Assembly (NCBI GenBank): GCA_017467605.1
Contig: JAFUSQ010000030.1
Location: 1 to 54,168 of the forward strand
Length of the DNA stretch: 54,168 bases
Reading direction: 5' to 3'
Source of the DNA: a bacterium
Lineage (GTDB): Bacteria > Cyanobacteriota > Vampirovibrionia > Gastranaerophilales > Gastranaerophilaceae
Part shown: in pieces, positions 50,810 to 54,168 of the stretch
Position numbering within the stretch: position 1 is the stretch's first letter
Layout of the letters: every line of letters starts with the position of its first letter
The notes under the pieces: model-generated
Seen by the model: only the letters and a program-made list of their open reading frames with translations
The model's database searches: none
Told to the model about the DNA's origin: nothing
Made by a program: the position numbers and the translations under genes

Positions 50810-51931
50810 ATGAAGAATACACGACAAACAAACATAAATATTCACCGTGATGCATGGGTGGAGATAAATATTGGTAATCTTGAACATAATATTAAAGAAA
50901 TAAAAAAGAATATTCCTCAAGGGGTAAAACTGCTGGGTGTAGTGAAGGCAGATGCTTACGGACACGGTGCGATTATGCTTGCACCTACAATTTTAGCCTC
51001 CGGAATCGATATGCTCGGGGTAGCATCAATTGACGAAGGCGTTGATCTCAGGCAGGCCGGTATAAATTGTGAAATTCTTGTACTTGGAGCTGTTCCTGTT
51101 TGGGCTGTTGAAAGTGCGGTGAAAAATGATTTAAGTATTTCTGTTTTTTCTAAAGAACATATCAAAGCCTGTGAACAAGCTTATATAAGAACAGGGATAA
51201 AACCGAAAGCGCACATTAAACTTGATACAGGCATGAATCGTATCGGTATACGAACAGAAGAAGCCGTTGAATTTATAAATCATGTTCAAACTCTTGATTT
51301 TATAAATTTGCAGGGTATATTCACTCATTTGGCTGCTGCAGAAGAATTTGATAAGGCAAAAGAACAAATTGAGAGATGGAATAATGTTGTTGAAAATGTA
51401 AACACTGACGGTTTAACATTACATATCCTGAATACGGCAGGTTCAATCTGCTATGATGCTCCAAATTCTAATATGAGAAGAATTGGAATTTCTCTTTACG
51501 GTTTATATCCGGATTTCCCTGAAATCGAGTTTAAAAAACCCGATTTAAAACAATTAATTTCGTTAAAAGGCCGAATTGTTAATATTCATACTGCCAAAAG
51601 CGGAGAAGGTGTAAGTTACTGTCATACATATCAGGCAAAAGGCGACAGAACAATAGCAACTGTTCCGATTGGTTATGCTGACGGTGTTCCAAGACTTTTA
51701 TCAAACAAAATTTCGGGAAACTTGAACGGAATAGAAGTTCCTCAAGTAGGGAACATAACAATGGATCAAATGATGTTTGATATCACAGGAGTTGATGCAA
51801 ATTTAGGTGATGTAATTACAATTCTTGATGAGGCACACTCAATAGATAATTGGGCGCAAATTTTGCATACAATAAATTATGAACTTACCTGCAGATTAAA
51901 AGTTCGGCTTCCAAGAATTTATACTCGCTGA
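50810..51931 (+). CDS. alr: alanine racemase
   Basis: Alr makes D-alanine for peptidoglycan. The PLP-binding lysine is K46 in VVKADAYGHG; the second catalytic base is the Tyr in VSYCHTYQAK (near residue 265); VPIGYADGV and NITMDQMMFD are also conserved. At 373 aa it is normal. AGGAAA precedes the ATG. It is in a transcript with the msbA-like gene. Confidence 0.96.
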   Translation: MKNTRQTNINIHRDAWVEINIGNLEHNIKEIKKNIPQGVKLLGVVKADAYGHGAIMLAPTILASGIDMLGVASIDEGVDLRQAGINCEILVLGAVPVWAVESAVKNDLSISVFSKEHIKACEQAYIRTGIKPKAHIKLDTGMNRIGIRTEEAVEFINHVQTLDFINLQGIFTHLAAAEEFDKAKEQIERWNNVVENVNTDGLTLHILNTAGSICYDAPNSNMRRIGISLYGLYPDFPEIEFKKPDLKQLISLKGRIVNIHTAKSGEGVSYCHTYQAKGDRTIATVPIGYADGVPRLLSNKISGNLNGIEVPQVGNITMDQMMFDITGVDANLGDVITILDEAHSIDNWAQILHTINYELTCRLKVRLPRIYTR

Positions 51932-51954
51932 TTAATTTTTGAGAATTCGGGTAA

Positions 51955-51983
51955 TTGCACCAATTTAACAAATTGTTTAGAAT
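51955..51983 (+). promoter_or_regulatory. leaderless promoter of oppF
   Basis: TTGCAC (51955-51960), 17 bp, TAGAAT (51978-51983), then six bases to the ATG at 51990. A short inverted repeat, CAATTT-AAC-AAATTG (51961-51975), fills the spacer. Confidence 0.6.
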
Positions 51984-51989
51984 CGTATT

Positions 51990-52958
51990 ATGACAGAAAA
52001 TTTTGCAGAAATTAAAAATTTAAATGTTACTTACCAAACTAAGAAAAATGTATTTGGGGAGCTTCAAAATATTTATGCGGTAAATAACTTGTCGCTGGAA
52101 ATAAAAAAGGGAGAGATTTTGGCAATTGCCGGAGAATCCGGCTGCGGGAAATCTACGCTTGCAAAAGCCATAATGAAGCTGATTGATGCAAAATCCGGCG
52201 AAATTCTTATAAATGGAGAAAATGTTTTAACATTAAAAAGCCGAACAGATTTAAAAAATTTTTATCAAAAAGTTCAGATAATTTTTCAAAATCCTTATTC
52301 AAGTTTAAATCCCAAAATGAAGATTGGGAAAATCCTTGCTGAACCCCTTGAAATAAATACAAAACTTTCCAAAGAAGAAATAAATAAAATTGTTGAAGAA
52401 AAAATATTGAAAGTCGGATTAGACAAAAGCTGTTTAAATAATTATCCTCATGAGTTTTCCGGCGGGCAGCGGCAAAGAATAGCAATTGCGCGTTCACTTA
52501 TTTTAAATCCGGAATTTATTATCGCTGACGAACCTGTAAGTGCTCTGGACGTTAGTATTCAGGCTCAAATTATTAATCTTTTGAAAGAATTAAAAGAAGA
52601 TTTTAATCTTACATTTTTATTTATTTCTCATGATTTGAGTGTAATAAAATATTTGGCAGACAGAATTGCCGTTATGTATTTAGGTGAAATAGTCGAAATA
52701 GGAGAAAAAGAAGAAATTTTCAATACTCCAAAACACCCTTATACAAAAGCTCTGCTGAGTTCTGTTCCCGAATTAATTTCAACAAATAAAGAGAAGATTA
52801 AGCTCAAAGGCGAACTTCCTTCTCCTGAAAATTTGCCGAAAGGCTGCAAATTTCACACAAGATGTCCGTATGTAAAGGAAAAATGTAAAACAGAATGTCC
52901 GGATAATATAAACTTTTCAAAAACTCACAGATGTAAATGTTTTTTGTACTATAATTAA
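51990..52958 (+). CDS. oligopeptide/dipeptide ABC transporter ATPase (OppF/DppF-like)
   Basis: It is a single ATPase domain: Walker A GESGCGKSTLAKA, Q-loop IFQNPYSSLNPKM, signature FSGGQRQRIAIARSL, Walker B FIIADEPVSALD and switch His in FISHDLSV. The C-terminal extension with GCKFHTRCPYVKEKC is typical of peptide transporters and binds the partner or an iron-sulfur cluster in some members. No permease or binding protein gene is adjacent, so partners must lie elsewhere. The start is leaderless. Confidence 0.88.
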   Translation: MTENFAEIKNLNVTYQTKKNVFGELQNIYAVNNLSLEIKKGEILAIAGESGCGKSTLAKAIMKLIDAKSGEILINGENVLTLKSRTDLKNFYQKVQIIFQNPYSSLNPKMKIGKILAEPLEINTKLSKEEINKIVEEKILKVGLDKSCLNNYPHEFSGGQRQRIAIARSLILNPEFIIADEPVSALDVSIQAQIINLLKELKEDFNLTFLFISHDLSVIKYLADRIAVMYLGEIVEIGEKEEIFNTPKHPYTKALLSSVPELISTNKEKIKLKGELPSPENLPKGCKFHTRCPYVKEKCKTECPDNINFSKTHRCKCFLYYN

Positions 52959-52961
52959 GTT

Positions 52962-53411
52962 ATGGATAAAAAAGTTATAACAACAAACAGAAAAGCTTTT
53001 CACGACTACCTTATTTTTGATAAATTTGTAGCCGGAATAGTTTTGACCGGTACAGAGATAAAATCCATAAGAAAAAATGCAATAAATTTAAAAGACAGTT
53101 TTTGCAGAATAGAAGATAATGAGATATTTTTGTATAACTGCCACATTTCTTTGTATGAACAAGGAAATCGTTATAACCACAAAGAAGAAAGAACACGAAA
53201 ACTGCTTTTGACTAAAAAAGAAATTCTTAAAATGCAGTCTAAAATAAAAAAAGACGGATACACAATAGTTCCGCTTGAAGTTTTTATTACAAAAGGTTTT
53301 GCAAAGCTGGAAATCGCACTTGCAAAAGGTAAAAAATTATATGATAAGCGTGAAGCTTTGGCCAAAAAAGACCAGCAAAGAGATATAGATAGAGGCAAAC
53401 AACGTTATTAG
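52962..53411 (+). CDS. smpB: SsrA-binding protein SmpB
   Basis: SmpB delivers tmRNA to stalled ribosomes. The 149-aa protein has the usual KAFHDYLIFDKFVAGIVLTG and GTEIKSIRKNAINLKDSF, GYTIVPLEVFITKGFAKLEI, and the basic tail YDKREALAKKDQQRDIDR. TATAAT (52950-52955) lies exactly six bases before the ATG, which suggests that it also has a leaderless transcript, although the -35 region is weak. No tmRNA gene was found here. Confidence 0.96.
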   Translation: MDKKVITTNRKAFHDYLIFDKFVAGIVLTGTEIKSIRKNAINLKDSFCRIEDNEIFLYNCHISLYEQGNRYNHKEERTRKLLLTKKEILKMQSKIKKDGYTIVPLEVFITKGFAKLEIALAKGKKLYDKREALAKKDQQRDIDRGKQRY

Positions 53412-53415
53412 CATA

Positions 53416-53652
53416 CTACTGTCTTAAAACTTTAGAAAAATCAAAAACTTTTTCCTCAGAAATTTCCAATGAATTTGCTAAATCAATAATTTTTTTAACG
53501 GTAAGATTTTGTTCTCCACGCTCAACTTTGCCTATATAATTTGTATGAACATTTGCAAGTTCGGCAAATTTTTCCTGAGACAATCCCTGTTTTATACGTT
53601 CGCCTCTAAAATTAAGTCCTATTTTTTTCAAAATATCGACATAGTTAATCAT
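53416..53652 (-). CDS. XRE-family regulator of cassette E, 78 aa
   Basis: A Cro/C1 HTH: FRGERIKQGLSQEKFAELAN then VHTNYIGKVERGEQNLTVKK, with a C-terminal SLEISEEKVFDF helix. TATAAT is five bases before the ATG without a ribosome site, so the message is probably leaderless. It is divergent from the ORF at 53741 and its stop lies four bases from that of smpB. Confidence 0.87.
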   Translation of the reverse strand: MINYVDILKKIGLNFRGERIKQGLSQEKFAELANVHTNYIGKVERGEQNLTVKKIIDLANSLEISEEKVFDFSKVLRQ

Positions 53653-53657
53653 ATCAG

Positions 53658-53702
53658 ATTATATATACACTATTGACATAGTGTATTCTATATCATTATA
53701 AT
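53658..53702. promoter_or_regulatory. interlocked divergent promoters and operator of cassette E
   Basis: The plus promoter is TTGACA (53673-53678), 18 bp, TATAAT (53697-53702). The regulator's -10 box TATAAT lies on the minus strand at 53663-53658. An inverted repeat with arms ATACACTA (53665-53672) and TAGTGTAT (53679-53686) places TTGACA exactly in its six-base centre. Confidence 0.7.
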
Positions 53703-53740
53703 AATTGTAAATATAGTATTATAATAGTGTAGAGGTAGAT

Positions 53741-54168
53741 ATGAAACAGGGTAAAATCACCAGATATATAGGATTAGATGGTAGAGAGTTTTTTGGGAAC
53801 AAAATTGCAAAGTTCAATATTGCGTTAAGGGGTAAAATTAGGGGGAAATGTAATTCCCTCGCCCAACGTGAAAGTGGACAAACAGTTAACTTATCTGCCC
53901 CGATGGGGGAAGTGGCACGAAGTGCCGAAGGGGAAATATCCCGTAGGGATAAAAAGTTTGAATTTTGTCATTCAGAGATGCAAATTTCCGAGATTCAACG
54001 CTCCTCTTTGAATGACACGGAAATTTACACCGTGGAATCTCCTATTGCTCAATCAATGAAACGCTTAAAATGCCATAAAAAAGCAGCCTTCTCTCATCAC
54101 AATGACAGTAACGTCATTGCGAGCACGAACGACGGCGGATTTGCGGACGGACGGAGCAAAGCGAGTCC
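53741..54168 (+). CDS. repeat-filled ORF, probably an elongated prepilin (cassette E), 3' end outside the window
   Basis: The ATG follows AGAGG. The first 142 codons are open to the window edge but have an unusual mixed composition, with several palindromic repeats in the coding sequence. Codons from 54056 read MKRLKCHKKAAF, the kind of leader I expect before FTLAEVL in pilins of this lineage; here it is followed by SHHNDSNVIAS, which is encoded by a palindromic repeat. By position in the cassette it should continue into a pilin. Whether the long N-terminus is translated or only the internal MKRLKCHKK start is used cannot be seen. Confidence 0.55.
   Translation, partial: MKQGKITRYIGLDGREFFGNKIAKFNIALRGKIRGKCNSLAQRESGQTVNLSAPMGEVARSAEGEISRRDKKFEFCHSEMQISEIQRSSLNDTEIYTVESPIAQSMKRLKCHKKAAFSHHNDSNVIASTNDGGFADGRSKAS
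53914..54118. repeat. cluster of palindromic repeat elements inside the right-end ORF
   Basis: Four inverted repeats are visible: GGCAC-GAA-GTGCC (53914-53926), TGTCATTCA with TGAATGACA (53966-53974 and 54009-54017), CACGG with CCGTG (54016-54020 and 54030-54034), and CAATGAC with GTCATTG (54100-54106 and 54113-54119). Such elements resemble dispersed REP-like intergenic repeats. Confidence 0.65.

Overview
This is an AT-rich (visibly about 30-35% GC) stretch of a bacterial chromosome with tightly packed genes, standard genetic code and Shine-Dalgarno sites of the AGGAG type. Several genes point to a diderm cell envelope: an MsbA-like lipid exporter, an MlaD/MCE-like protein, an ArnT/GT39-like membrane glycosyltransferase and a large surface-polysaccharide locus. 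Repeated short pilin-like proteins with a G/FTL(A/S)E prepilin site and a 'D-[IV]-NG..xPN' motif, together with the core gene set, resemble gut Gastranaerophilales (Vampirovibrionia/'Melainabacteria', the non-photosynthetic sister group of Cyanobacteria). That assignment is inference from gene style; no marker search was possible.

Layout. 1-8.1 kb: 3' end of a PilZ protein with an aspartate-alternating tract, a 655-aa collagen-like/heptad-repeat protein, fabI, ribF, nupC, a TPR protein and pth. 8.2-13.3 kb: accessory block with an XRE regulator, tRNA-Lys, an unknown 412-aa protein, a small membrane protein, a Doc/Fic-like gene with an overlapping partner, and XRE-pilin cassette A. 13.3-21.9 kb: a metzincin-TPR protein, scpB-scpA-smc (chromosome condensation), a regulator with four GntR-type domains, and umuC. 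21.9-24.2 kb: cassette B (pilin reduced to a 3' stub), a hypothetical membrane protein, cassette C. 24.2-30.2 kb: MCE-like protein, folP, two hypotheticals, a YhcC-type radical SAM protein, a small zinc-ribbon protein and obgE. 30.3-32.5 kb: cassette D, a candidate toxin-antitoxin pair, a C_GCAxxG_C_C protein. 32.6-47.6 kb: a minus-strand surface-glycan locus with phosphocholine (Lic) genes (a cytidylyltransferase-kinase fusion and three tandem LicD proteins), two TagB/TagF-like polymerases, two IspD/TarI-like cytidylyltransferases, GatD- and GatZ-like polyol enzymes, an acyltransferase and glycosyltransferases. 47.7-48.5 kb: a HigB/HigA-type toxin-antitoxin pair and tRNA-Leu. 48.6-53.4 kb: msbA-like, a small hypothetical, alr, oppF-like, smpB. 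53.4 kb to end: cassette E, whose right-hand ORF runs off the window and is filled with palindromic repeats.

The most unusual feature is a recurring cassette: a small leaderless XRE-family regulator divergent from a type IV pilin-like gene, seen four times plus once as a decayed remnant. Each intergenic region carries its own inverted repeat on or next to the pilin promoter, with no shared sequence between copies, and in cassettes A and E the two divergent promoters interlock. Most copies sit tail-to-tail against neighbouring genes with only 1-8 bp between stop codons. This looks like a family of independently regulated, individually insulated surface-pilin cassettes. A second pattern is widespread leaderless transcription: at least eight genes have a good -10 box exactly six bases before the start codon.
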